Below, one piece after another: positions 1 through 7,321 of a stretch of DNA of 64,000 bases. Position 1 is the stretch's first letter, and the number at the start of each line of letters is the position of its first letter. The notes under the pieces are model-generated. The model had not been told where the DNA came from and did not search any database. It saw only the letters and a program-made list of their open reading frames with translations. The position numbers were made by a program, and so were the translations under genes. Origin of the DNA: Bog-473 sp963821755 (GTDB lineage Bacteria; Actinomycetota; Acidimicrobiia; Acidimicrobiales; RAAP-2); the NCBI GenBank assembly GCA_963821755.1, contig CAWGEX010000003.1, positions 1,364,001-1,428,000 on the forward strand, given 5' to 3'.

Positions 1-2
1 GC

Positions 3-161
3 GCCGATTCGGGCGACGCCGGGCGGTACTGGATTGTGCGCCAGGAATCCGAGGTGGTGGGGGTGGTCGTCCAGTCCCCCCTGACCTTCATCGCTGCCCT
101 GTCCCCCATGGGCCCCGACGCCGCCCGCCGGGCGGCCGGGGTGATCGCGCGGCAGCGGTGT
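3..161 (+). pseudogene. N-terminal part of GNAT acetyltransferase, separated by a frameshift and cut by the window edge
   Basis: Reading frame 3 is open from the window edge and encodes a stretch containing YWIVRQESEVVGVVVQSPL and then AALSPMGPDAARRAAGVIA. This is the usual first half of an actinobacterial GNAT protein, in which the sequence continues into an LPGVQGDAATAAAFA-like segment. That continuation is present, but in frame 1 from about position 160. The join lies around 155-162 and needs one extra base (or two missing ones). The upstream start codon is outside the window. I treat this with the next entry as one gene; whether the shift is biological or a sequence error cannot be told here. 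Confidence 0.6.
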
Positions 162-780
162 GTCGTTGCCCGGAGTCCAGGGTGATGCCGCCACGGCGGC
201 CGCGTTCGCCGGCCACTGGGCCGAAGTGAGTCATGCCGTCGCCCGACCGGTCCTGGGCGCTCGTCTCTACCGTCTCGAGCACCTCGACGATCTCACCGAG
301 CCCGAGGAGGCAACCGACGGGCGACCCCGGCGCGCCGACAAGAAGGATCTGACCCTGGTGACCGAGTGGTTCGACGCGTTCGCCCGAGAGGTGGGCGAGA
401 CGCGCGCCGACCCGGCGGCCGTGGCTCGCCGGGTGGCCGGCCAGCAGATCAGCTTGTGGGAAGCGGCGGGCCGACCCGTCTGTCTGGTGGCGCGGTCGGT
501 GCCCAATGCCGGAATGGCGCGCATAGGCCCCGTCTACACCCCCGAAGCGGAACGGCGTCGAGGGTATGCCGCCGCGTGCGTGAGTTGGGTATCGAGGGAA
601 CTGCTCGAGGCGGGGCACGGCTGCGTGCTCTTCACCGACCTGGCCAATCCGACCTCGAACTCGGTCTACCGCGCGCTCGGGTACCGGGCCATCGCCGAGC
701 TGGTGCGCTACGAATTCGGCGTTGCGGTGGCCGGCGCCGACACGAAGGCATTGCCACTCCGGTCCACGGCGACGCAGTAG
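160..780 (+). CDS. GNAT-family N-acetyltransferase (C-terminal part)
   Basis: This would transfer an acetyl group from acetyl-CoA to an unknown amine. The acetyl-CoA fold is seen in the second half: IGPVYTPEAERRRGYAAACV supplies the V/I-x-x-V-x-T-P-x-x-R-x-x-G-Y-A pattern of motif A with the pyrophosphate-binding arginine-glycine run, followed by LFTDLANPTSNSVYRALGYR, the motif B region with the conserved NxxSNxxYxxLGY. The GTG at 160 is unlikely to be the true start, because the preceding segment of the family continues upstream in another frame. The last 20 or so codons run past the usual end of the family and overlap the 3' end of the convergent lipoprotein gene by 73 bp, so the true functional end may be near 720. 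Confidence 0.75.
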   Translation: MSLPGVQGDAATAAAFAGHWAEVSHAVARPVLGARLYRLEHLDDLTEPEEATDGRPRRADKKDLTLVTEWFDAFAREVGETRADPAAVARRVAGQQISLWEAAGRPVCLVARSVPNAGMARIGPVYTPEAERRRGYAAACVSWVSRELLEAGHGCVLFTDLANPTSNSVYRALGYRAIAELVRYEFGVAVAGADTKALPLRSTATQ

Positions 781-1799
781 GACACCGAAGGGCAGCTGAC
801 ACTGCTGAGCGCATGCCCGTTATCGATGAGTGTGCCCTTGGACCAGGTGGTGCCGTCGAAGCCGAACACGCGGCCGATGGAGTCGACGGCCCGGCAGAAG
901 GTGGGCGTGGGGCACGAGACACCGGTGAGACCCGACGCATCGGTCCCGGCCAGGGCCGGCTCGGCCGCCACCAGAGCCGGCGCACTGAAGGCCGTCCCGT
1001 TCCACGTCAGCGCGTCGCCCGCGCTGTCGACGGCCACGCAGAAGGACAGGCTGGCGCAGGACACGGAATTGAGCTGTCCCTGGTTGTCGTTGTTGCCCGG
1101 TTGGGTCCATGAACTGCCGTCCCAGACCGAGGTCCCGCCTTCGACGGCCACGCAGAAGGACGGACTGACGCACGAGATCTGGTTGGCCGCGCCCCACGCG
1201 CCGACGTTGCCCGACCAGCTCCCGGCGTCATAGACGAACGAATTCCCCTCGCCGTCAATGGTGACGCACCAGGTCGTGCCGACGCAGGCCACGGACTCGA
1301 ACCCCTTGGCCGCGGAGATGGTGACGGGGGCCGTCCAGGCGTTGCCGTCGTACTGGACGATCTGGTTCAGATTGGGCACGGCCACACAAAAGGCCACGGC
1401 CGTACAGGTGAGGTAGGACGCCCCCTGGGGCGATGGCGCGCTCCCGACCGGGCCGATGGAGCTCACCGAGCCGTTGGACATCCGGTAGGACTGGCCGGTG
1501 GTCGATGCGGCCAGGCAGAGGCCGACCGCCGCACACGACACCACGGAAAGGTTGGCGCGGGGCGCCAACGGCACCGCCTTGGACCACAACCCGGCGCCGG
1601 TGTCGGGAACGCCCGTGCTCGAGGTGGTGGTGGGCGCCTCCGGGGCGGGCTTGGGGGCCGCCTTCGGGACCGGCCCGTTCGAACATCCCGCCACGAGCGC
1701 GGCGCCGGCCACCAGGACCAGGGCCAGCCGCACCGGCCGGAACCAGTGGCCCGAATGGCCCGAGTGGCCCGAGTGGCCCGAGTAATCCGAGTGGCCCAC
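708..1799 (-). CDS. Secreted lipoprotein with seven Cys-paired repeats
   Basis: No enzymatic function is recognised. A hydrophobic stretch ends in LVAGC (residues 35-39), a lipobox, so the mature protein is probably lipid-anchored on the outer face of the membrane; a Pro/Thr linker follows. The rest consists of seven repeats of roughly 40-45 residues, each with a C-x6-C pair in a context like SVSCASLSFCVAVD followed by WNG or YDG and W/F. Seven such units suggest a seven-bladed beta-propeller with one disulphide per blade (inference). The GTG start overlaps the stop of the AsnC gene as TAGTG, indicating translational coupling. From this start the first 22 residues are a His-Ser-Gly repeat; an in-frame GTG at 1733 would instead give a normal 16-residue signal peptide. 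Confidence 0.75.
   Translation of the reverse strand: MGHSDYSGHSGHSGHSGHWFRPVRLALVLVAGAALVAGCSNGPVPKAAPKPAPEAPTTTSSTGVPDTGAGLWSKAVPLAPRANLSVVSCAAVGLCLAASTTGQSYRMSNGSVSSIGPVGSAPSPQGASYLTCTAVAFCVAVPNLNQIVQYDGNAWTAPVTISAAKGFESVACVGTTWCVTIDGEGNSFVYDAGSWSGNVGAWGAANQISCVSPSFCVAVEGGTSVWDGSSWTQPGNNDNQGQLNSVSCASLSFCVAVDSAGDALTWNGTAFSAPALVAAEPALAGTDASGLTGVSCPTPTFCRAVDSIGRVFGFDGTTWSKGTLIDNGHALSSVSCPSVSYCVAVDRSGNAFVSAPATATPNS
1745..1798. repeat. Six tandem 9-bp units (agtggcccg-like)
   Basis: Six near-identical 9-bp units lie directly between the end of the AsnC gene and the signal peptide of the lipoprotein gene. Read on the minus strand in frame they encode GHS/SGH tripeptides. Because the unit is a multiple of three, copy number can change by slippage without breaking the frame. 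Confidence 0.8.
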
Positions 1800-2281
1800 T
1801 AGCGGCGCCGAGTGGGTGGGTCGGCCCCCTCGGCCGGACGATGGCGTGACCAGGTATCGAGCACGATCAAGGTCTTGGTGCCGGTGACGCGGCCCCGCCG
1901 GCGCAGTTGCTCGATGACCTGTCCCAGGCGGACGACGTCGGGCACCTGCAGCCAGACCAGGGCATCGGGATCGCCGGCCGTCGTGAACACGGCCTGCACC
2001 TCGGGCAGCTGAATGGCCGTTTCCTTGATCTCCTTGAGATCAGCCGTCCCGGCGAACCGCACCTCGGTGAAGGCCTGAATGGGTCGTCCCGCCTTTCGGT
2101 GGTCGACCACCACCGTGTAACCGGCGATCACCCCGGACCGCTCCAGCCGTTCAATCCTCCGGGTCACTGCCGAGGCGGACAGGGACACCTTCTCGCCGAT
2201 GTCGGCCATGGTCCGCCGGGCATTCTGGGACAGCAGCTCGATGATCTTGTGGTCGGTCGGGTCGAGCTCGGCGTCGCTCAT
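1799..2281 (-). CDS. Lrp/AsnC-family transcriptional regulator
   Basis: A 160-residue DNA-binding regulator of the feast/famine family. The N-terminal helix-turn-helix is clear (LDPTDHKIIELL, then MADIGEKVSLSASAVTRRIE and a G-V-I-x-G-Y-T wing), followed by the RAM effector-binding domain with a typical VPDVVRLGQVIEQL helix. Family members respond to amino acids or similar small molecules and assemble as dimers to octamers. The ATG start gives the standard N-terminus. It is translationally coupled (TAGTG) to the lipoprotein gene downstream, so it may govern that gene. Its ligand is unknown. Confidence 0.88.
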   Translation of the reverse strand: MSDAELDPTDHKIIELLSQNARRTMADIGEKVSLSASAVTRRIERLERSGVIAGYTVVVDHRKAGRPIQAFTEVRFAGTADLKEIKETAIQLPEVQAVFTTAGDPDALVWLQVPDVVRLGQVIEQLRRRGRVTGTKTLIVLDTWSRHRPAEGADPPTRRR

Positions 2282-2369
2282 GAGCGCTCAGCCTAATGAA
2301 GCGGGATGCATGAGCGCATTCAGTGCGTCAGATCGCGCAACCCCTGACCTCCGTTGCGTGACGGCCCGT

Positions 2370-2954
2370 TCAATCTGCCTTGCGGTGCACCGAAACGGCG
2401 TAGGTACTGTCCGGTCCGAACGGTTCGCCGTCCCAGGTGGACCAGCGGTCCTCGAGCTGGAGACCACTGGCCCGGGCCAGGGCATCGTGGGCGGTCACAC
2501 CGAATCCGCCGCGATGCAGCGAATAGCCGGCAATGGCCCGCCCCCCGCTGACCAGCAGGCGGGACACATTGGCCAGCACCGGGCCCTCGGTGCCGGGCGT
2601 GAGAAAGATGAGGACGTTGCCCGCCAGGACCACGACCTCGAACCGCCGCTCGCCCAAGAGGTCGGGATCGGTCAGGTCGCCCTCCACCCAGGTCAGCTCG
2701 GGCGCCTTGGCCCGAGCCACCTCGAGCATGCTCAGGTCGAGGTCCACCCCGGCCACGTCGCGGCCACGGCGATGGAGCTCGAGGGCGACGCGGCCGGTGC
2801 CGCAACCGGCGTCAAGCACCGACTTCGGTCCGTACGAGTCGACCAAGGCGGCCTCGCCGTGCATGTCGCGACCCTCGGCCGCCAGTTCCTCGAAGCGGCG
2901 GTCGTAGTCCGTGCCCCGCTTTCCGGCCCCGGCCAGCCATCGGTTGGTGCCCAT
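2370..2954 (-). CDS. Class I SAM-dependent methyltransferase
   Basis: A 194-residue Rossmann-fold methyltransferase. Motif I is LDAGCGTGRVALELHRRG, the acidic loop GVDLDLSML follows, then a WVEGDLTD motif II and a VVLAGNVLIFL strand 4. These bind S-adenosylmethionine; nothing in the C-terminal half identifies the methyl acceptor. The start lies 13 bp after the end of the TPR gene, so the two are probably co-transcribed with the TetR gene upstream. Length is normal for small methyltransferase type 11/12 proteins. Confidence 0.85.
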   Translation of the reverse strand: MGTNRWLAGAGKRGTDYDRRFEELAAEGRDMHGEAALVDSYGPKSVLDAGCGTGRVALELHRRGRDVAGVDLDLSMLEVARAKAPELTWVEGDLTDPDLLGERRFEVVVLAGNVLIFLTPGTEGPVLANVSRLLVSGGRAIAGYSLHRGGFGVTAHDALARASGLQLEDRWSTWDGEPFGPDSTYAVSVHRKAD

Positions 2955-2967
2955 CAGCTGGTGCCCA

Positions 2968-4248
2968 TCAGCCCAGCGACGCCAGCAACTGCGACTCGCG
3001 CATCGAGGGACGGCGGTCCAGACGCTCGGTCAGCAGGCCCCGAGCCTCTTCGGCTCGATTACCCCGGATGAGCCCGTAGAGGAGAGCATCCTCGAACACC
3101 TCGCGTTGGGCCCGGCTGCCGCCGATCTGCCCGAATTGACCCCGCACCGGGAGCAGGGCGTCGGCCACCTCCGTCCACGTACCCGCGAACGACGCTCGGG
3201 CCCCCTCGGCCACCGCATGGAGCACCCGGGCGGGCGGGGGCATGCCGCCGCCGGCCAACCGGTCGGCGTTCGAGAGCAGCGTGGCCAGACCGTCATCATC
3301 GCCCAGGGCGGCCAGGGCCACCACGGCGCAGGCGGCGGGAAGTGGCGTGGCCGGCATCTGGGCGACCTCATGGGCCACGTCCCGCAGTTCGGACCATGGG
3401 AGCTCCCACCCACCGAGGTCGTAGAGGTGCCACCGCCAGAGCAGGCTGGCTCCGTCGTCGACCGCGCCCAGGTTGACGGGCACGGCGTCGGGCGCCACGG
3501 CGCTGCGCCAGAGCGCGTGCGCGCCGTCGGCATCGCCCGTCGCCAACAGGTGCAGCGCCATGTGCCACCCGAGGTGGCGCTGCTGAAAGGCAATGGGCCG
3601 GGTGGCACCGAGGAACGACGTGAGCAGGTCCACGCCGTCGCTATGGCGCCCGGATTCATAAGCCACGTGGGTCAGGCTGTGCACGGCGAAGGCGTCGTCG
3701 GGATGCTGCGCCAGCACCTGGAGCCCCAACTGGCGCGCCTCGTCGAGACGGCCGGTTTCATGACAGGCGAAGCTCCACGACGCGGCGAAGCTCCAATCGG
3801 ATCCCTGCTGCGGAGCCAGCCAGTCATAGAGATCGATGATGTCGCGGCTCCGCCCGAGCAGGAAGAGCAGGAGGCCCACCGCCTCGCGGGCGATGTCGTC
3901 GCGGGGGTACCGGGTCAGATGGGCCCGACCGTGGCCGAGGCTGACATCGAGGTCCAACTCGCTCAGCGCGCGCACCACCACCACCTGCCCGCGGGCCCGA
4001 TCGGTGGAAGCATTCGCTTCGGCCGCCGCCAGGGCGCGCCGGGCCGGGCCTATCTCACCCTCGAAGAGGGCGGCGAACGCCAGACCGGTGTGGGCTTCGG
4101 CACACGACGGATCGATGGCGGCAGCGGCGGCAAAGGCGTCCCTCGCTCCGGGCCGACCCAGCAGGAACAACTCGGCTGCTCCCCGGTAGCGATCGGCCGC
4201 GTCCTCTGACGACGTCGACAACGACAGGCCGCGACGGTCGCGTGGCAC
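2968..4248 (-). CDS. TPR-repeat protein, TTC38-like
   Basis: A 426-residue protein of helical repeats with no signal peptide. The order of features, YRGAAELFLLGRPGARDAF near the N-terminus, HPDDAFAVHSLTHVAYESG in the middle and then HLGWHMALHLLATGDADGA, is that of the tetratricopeptide TTC38 family, whose biochemical role is poorly known and probably involves protein binding. A GTG start at 4248 follows the TetR stop by 4 bp, making an operon TetR - TPR - methyltransferase likely. The assignment to the TTC38 type rests on these motifs; a generic TPR protein is the fallback. Confidence 0.75.
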   Translation of the reverse strand: MPRDRRGLSLSTSSEDAADRYRGAAELFLLGRPGARDAFAAAAAIDPSCAEAHTGLAFAALFEGEIGPARRALAAAEANASTDRARGQVVVVRALSELDLDVSLGHGRAHLTRYPRDDIAREAVGLLLFLLGRSRDIIDLYDWLAPQQGSDWSFAASWSFACHETGRLDEARQLGLQVLAQHPDDAFAVHSLTHVAYESGRHSDGVDLLTSFLGATRPIAFQQRHLGWHMALHLLATGDADGAHALWRSAVAPDAVPVNLGAVDDGASLLWRWHLYDLGGWELPWSELRDVAHEVAQMPATPLPAACAVVALAALGDDDGLATLLSNADRLAGGGMPPPARVLHAVAEGARASFAGTWTEVADALLPVRGQFGQIGGSRAQREVFEDALLYGLIRGNRAEEARGLLTERLDRRPSMRESQLLASLG

Positions 4249-4252
4249 CGCG

Positions 4253-4894
4253 CTAGGTGCTGCCCGCTCGCACCGTGCCGTCCCAGGCCGGGACGCCCAG
4301 GCTGATCAGCTCGAGTTGACGCCTCGTCCTCGCCACGATGGCCAGCTCCTCTTCGGCTCCGTACTCGAGCAGCTCGGCCACCATCCGGATCATGGTCTCG
4401 GTGATGACACCGGCCAGCATGCGCCGATCCTCGGTGGTCCATTGGTCCACGCCGGGCATGGCGACCAGGTCGATGGCCAACTCGTCGGCAAAGAGCTGCA
4501 GCTCTCGGTTGATAGCACGCCGGAGCCGGCGGACCCCCCCGTAGCGCTCCCGGGCGATGAACCTGAAGTGGGACGTGTGACTGTGCAGGTGGAGCACGAC
4601 CACGGCCAGCGACCGCTCGATGGTGGCCCCGTCGAACGAGGTCTGCGAGCGCGCGTCCTTGAGCATCGCTCCCAGGGACTGGAAGGATTCCTCCACCAGG
4701 ACGAGGCCGAGCTCCTCCATGTCGTCGAAGTGGCGGTAGAACGCCGTCGGGGTGATGCCGGCCTGGCGGGTGACCTCGCGCAGGCTCAGCGAGTCGAACG
4801 AGTGCTGGGAAAGGAGCTTGAGCGCCGCCCGAATGAGCCCCTGACGCGTAAGCTCCTTGTTCTGCAGGCGTGTCGACGAATCTCTGTTGGTCAT
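4253..4894 (-). CDS. TetR-family repressor, DesT/FabR-like, next to desaturase genes
   Basis: 213 residues. The N-terminal DNA-binding domain reads LTRQGLIRAALKLLSQHSFD, then LSLREVTRQAGITPTAFYRHF, the helix-turn-helix of the FabR/DesT branch (GITPTAFYRHF is typical); the C-terminal half is the helical ligand-binding domain. Such proteins sense the unsaturated/saturated acyl-CoA balance and repress desaturase or unsaturated-fatty-acid genes. The gene is divergent from a reductase and a fatty-acid desaturase, the same neighbourhood as Pseudomonas desT-desC-desB. I chose the ATG at 4894: a purine-rich GAGAGCGAGAGAAC stretch precedes it, whereas the TTG upstream at 4918 lies inside the promoter/operator. 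Confidence 0.82.
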   Translation of the reverse strand: MTNRDSSTRLQNKELTRQGLIRAALKLLSQHSFDSLSLREVTRQAGITPTAFYRHFDDMEELGLVLVEESFQSLGAMLKDARSQTSFDGATIERSLAVVVLHLHSHTSHFRFIARERYGGVRRLRRAINRELQLFADELAIDLVAMPGVDQWTTEDRRMLAGVITETMIRMVAELLEYGAEEELAIVARTRRQLELISLGVPAWDGTVRAGST

Positions 4895-4914
4895 CGTTCT
4901 CTCGCTCTCTGTGA

Positions 4915-4925
4915 ACAAGTGTATA
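4915..4925 (+). promoter_or_regulatory. Putative TetR operator, copy 1 (acaagtgtata)
   Basis: The 11-mer acaagtgtata lies just upstream of the TetR gene and covers the 3' part of its likely -10 element and transcription start. An identical copy lies at 5014-5024 in the reductase promoter. The flank gaacaagtgtat resembles, from memory, the E. coli FabR site core gaacacgtgtac (10 of 12). Autoregulation by the adjacent TetR protein is inferred. Confidence 0.5.
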
Positions 4926-4949
4926 ACCAGATTGGCGAGGGGGTACCAA
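4921..4949 (-). promoter_or_regulatory. Candidate sigma-70 promoter of the TetR gene
   Basis: On the minus strand TTGGTA (4949-4944) is followed after 17 bp by TTATAC (4926-4921). This places the transcription start near 4914, about 20 nt upstream of the ATG at 4894, and overlaps operator copy 1. Confidence 0.45.
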
Positions 4950-5010
4950 AATCCCGATTCATCCCAGGCCCAATGCTGGGAAACCGGCGTCCGGTCTTAC
5001 AGGCCCTGAG

Positions 5011-5040
5011 TTGACAAGTGTATACTCGAACGCCTACAAT
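5011..5040 (+). promoter_or_regulatory. Candidate promoter of the reductase-desaturase operon, giving a leaderless mRNA
   Basis: A perfect TTGACA (5011-5016) is followed after 18 bp by TACAAT (5035-5040). A start site 7 nt after the -10 falls on the A of the ATG at 5047, so the message would be leaderless. A second arrangement, TTACAG (4997-5002) with TATACT (5021-5026), is also possible and would give a leader of about 14 nt. Confidence 0.5.
5014..5024 (+). promoter_or_regulatory. Putative TetR operator, copy 2 (acaagtgtata)
   Basis: This is the second identical 11-mer, located between the -35 and -10 elements of the candidate reductase-desaturase promoter. A bound repressor here would block RNA polymerase. 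The pairing with copy 1 is the main evidence. Confidence 0.5.
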
Positions 5041-5046
5041 CCAGAC

Positions 5047-6165
5047 ATGGCCACCAGCCTCATCTCTTCGGGGTCGTTGACCAAGCGCGTCCTGCGGCAG
5101 GCCGTCCGTGTTTTCGACGTGGCCGCCACCCCCTACGGGGTCGATCGTTACGTGGAACTCGTCCGTCCCTCCTGGTCCTCGACCGAGGTGAGGGCCAAGG
5201 TGGTGCGGGTCAGCCGCACCACCGACCGCAGCGTGACCCTCACCCTCCGCCCCAACGGGAACTGGCACGGCTTCCGGGCCGGGCAGTACACCCAGCTCAG
5301 CGTCGAGATTGACGGGGTCCGGCACACCCGCTGCTATTCCATGACCAATGCGGCCACCGAGGGGGGCGGGCGGGTCGAGCTCTGCGTCACGGCCCAGCCC
5401 GAGGGCCGGGTCAGCCAGCACCTTCTCCGGACGGCCAGGCGCGGCCAAACTGTGGCCCTGACCAGGGCACAGGGGATTTTCACCCTGCCCGAGGTCGAGC
5501 CCGAGCACCTTCTCCTGATCAGCGGTGGGAGCGGCATCACCCCGGTCATGTCGATGCTGCGCACCCGATGCGCCCTGGGCTGGACCAAGCCCGTGACCTT
5601 CCTCCACTACGCCTTGACGGCGTCCGACATGCTCTTCCGCGACGAACTTCGGGCGATGGCCGATACCTCCCCCAACGTGCGCCTGGTCCGGGTGTTCACC
5701 GACCAACCGGGCACCGGCGAGCTCGACGGCTTCCTGTCGGCTGCCCAACTCGACGGCGCCGGCATCGACTGGACGGCGGCGGAAGCCTTCGTCTGTGGTC
5801 CGACCCCCCTGATGGACTCGGCCCGGTCACTCTTCGACCAGGCCGACCGCGCCGACCACCTGCACACCGAGGTGTTCACCCTCACCCAATTCGCGGCCGA
5901 GGCGGGCACCGTCGATGGTGCGGTGCGCTTTGCCGAGAGCGAGATCGGGCGGGAGAGCGACGGAACGCCGTTGCTCCAACAGGCCGAAGCGGAAGGGCTC
6001 AAACCCCTGCACGGATGCCGCATGGGCATCTGCCACACCTGTACCCGCCAACTCCACGCGGGTGTGGTGCGCGACATCGTGACGGGCGAACTGACGAATG
6101 GACCCGATGTGCACATCCGGATCTGTGTGAGCGTTCCTGTGGGCGACGTCGAAATCGATCTGTGA
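5047..6165 (+). CDS. Flavin/[2Fe-2S] reductase supplying electrons to the desaturase
   Basis: 372 residues, ferredoxin-NADP reductase type. In order: the FAD-binding barrel with TRCYSMTNA, the NAD(P)-binding domain with ISGGSGITPVMSML and AEAFVCGPTPLMDSA, and a C-terminal plant-type [2Fe-2S] domain with C324, C329, C332 and C360 (GCRMGICHTC ... ICVSV). It moves electrons from NAD(P)H through FAD and the cluster to a partner. The desaturase 25 bp downstream is the obvious acceptor, as for Pseudomonas DesC/DesB and mycobacterial Rv3230c/DesA3. The ATG at 5047 is preferred over the TTG at 5011, which is part of the promoter -35. Confidence 0.9.
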   Translation: MATSLISSGSLTKRVLRQAVRVFDVAATPYGVDRYVELVRPSWSSTEVRAKVVRVSRTTDRSVTLTLRPNGNWHGFRAGQYTQLSVEIDGVRHTRCYSMTNAATEGGGRVELCVTAQPEGRVSQHLLRTARRGQTVALTRAQGIFTLPEVEPEHLLLISGGSGITPVMSMLRTRCALGWTKPVTFLHYALTASDMLFRDELRAMADTSPNVRLVRVFTDQPGTGELDGFLSAAQLDGAGIDWTAAEAFVCGPTPLMDSARSLFDQADRADHLHTEVFTLTQFAAEAGTVDGAVRFAESEIGRESDGTPLLQQAEAEGLKPLHGCRMGICHTCTRQLHAGVVRDIVTGELTNGPDVHIRICVSVPVGDVEIDL

Positions 6166-6190
6166 TCCACTCTATGAAAAAGGTACTTTG

Positions 6191-7321
6191 ATGACCACCG
6201 TTGCCGAGGCCCACGGCCTCACTCCCGAGCAGCTCGATGCGCTCGAGGTCGAACTCGAGGCCCTGCGAGCCCGGGTGGTGTCCCAGCTCGGTGCCGAAGA
6301 CGTCCGCTACATCCGGCGCGTCATACGGGTGCAGCGCTGGTCCGAGATCATCGGACGGGCCTCGCTCTTCTTGGGCTTCCTGCCGCCCTTCTGGCTGACC
6401 GGCGTCGGCGCCCTCTCGCTCTCGAAGATCCTGGACAACATGGAGATCGGGCACAACATCCTCCACGGCCAGTACGACTGGACCAACGATCCGGCGCTTT
6501 CCTCCACCGACTTCGAATGGGACTCGTCCTGCCCGGCCAAAGGATGGCAGCGCTACCACAACTACCAGCACCACACCTTCACCAACATCACCGGTAAGGA
6601 TCGCGATCTCGGCTACAGCGTCATCCGCATCAGTGACGAGACTCCGTGGTCGCCGGCGAACCTGGGCAATCCCCTCTACGCGCTCGGGCTGGCGGCGATC
6701 TTCGACCACGGCATCATGTTGCACGACGTCGATGTGGCCCAGGTCCGCGAGGGCAAGAGGCCGTGGGAAGAGGCCAAGCCGGCGCTACGGGCCGGCCTGA
6801 AAAAGTCGGCCCGGCTGGCCTTCCGGGACTACATCATGTGGCCGGCGTTCACCGGACCGCTCTTCCTCCTGACCCTGGCCGCCAACGCCCTGGCCAACCT
6901 GATCCGCAACCTGTGGGCCTTCATCATCATTTTCTGCGGGCACTTTCCGAGCGGCGTGCTCGAGTTCACCGAAGCCGAGTGTGAGGACGAGTCCAAGGGA
7001 CACTGGTACTTCCGCCAGATGCTCGGGTCGGGCAACATCAGCGGGGGGCGCCTGTTCCACATCATGAGCGGGAACCTGAGCTTCCAGATCGAGCACCATC
7101 TGTTCCCCGACATTCCCGCCCGTCGCTACCAGCAGATCGCCCCCGAGGTGCGAGAGATCTGCCAGCGCTACGGCATCCCCTACAACACCGGTCGACTGTC
7201 ACGGCAGTTCGGCTCGGTGATCTTCAAGATCTTCCGCTTCGCCCTCCCCTCGCGCCGGACACGGACGGGCAGCGTGCCCCCGGCACCCCGGAAAGAGCCG
7301 GTCGAGCTGCTGGCTGCTTAA
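6191..7321 (+). CDS. Membrane fatty-acid desaturase (acyl-CoA/lipid type)
   Basis: 376 residues. The three histidine boxes that hold the di-iron centre are intact: HNILH at 88-92, HNYQHH at 123-128 and QIEHH at 299-303. Hydrophobic segments (SLFLGFLPPFWLTGVGAL; GPLFLLTLAANALANL; LWAFIIIFCGHF) match the family membrane topology. It would introduce a double bond into an acyl chain using O2 and electrons from the reductase encoded just upstream. The start is the ATG at 6191, preceded by AAAAAGG 7 nt away. The last 4 bp overlap the convergent alpha-glucosidase gene. Regulation by the adjacent TetR repressor is likely. Confidence 0.93.
   Translation: MTTVAEAHGLTPEQLDALEVELEALRARVVSQLGAEDVRYIRRVIRVQRWSEIIGRASLFLGFLPPFWLTGVGALSLSKILDNMEIGHNILHGQYDWTNDPALSSTDFEWDSSCPAKGWQRYHNYQHHTFTNITGKDRDLGYSVIRISDETPWSPANLGNPLYALGLAAIFDHGIMLHDVDVAQVREGKRPWEEAKPALRAGLKKSARLAFRDYIMWPAFTGPLFLLTLAANALANLIRNLWAFIIIFCGHFPSGVLEFTEAECEDESKGHWYFRQMLGSGNISGGRLFHIMSGNLSFQIEHHLFPDIPARRYQQIAPEVREICQRYGIPYNTGRLSRQFGSVIFKIFRFALPSRRTRTGSVPPAPRKEPVELLAA

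Noticed and set aside
2911..4209. 432-codon plus-strand frame
   Set aside because: Antisense to the TPR protein, which has the better composition and family motifs.
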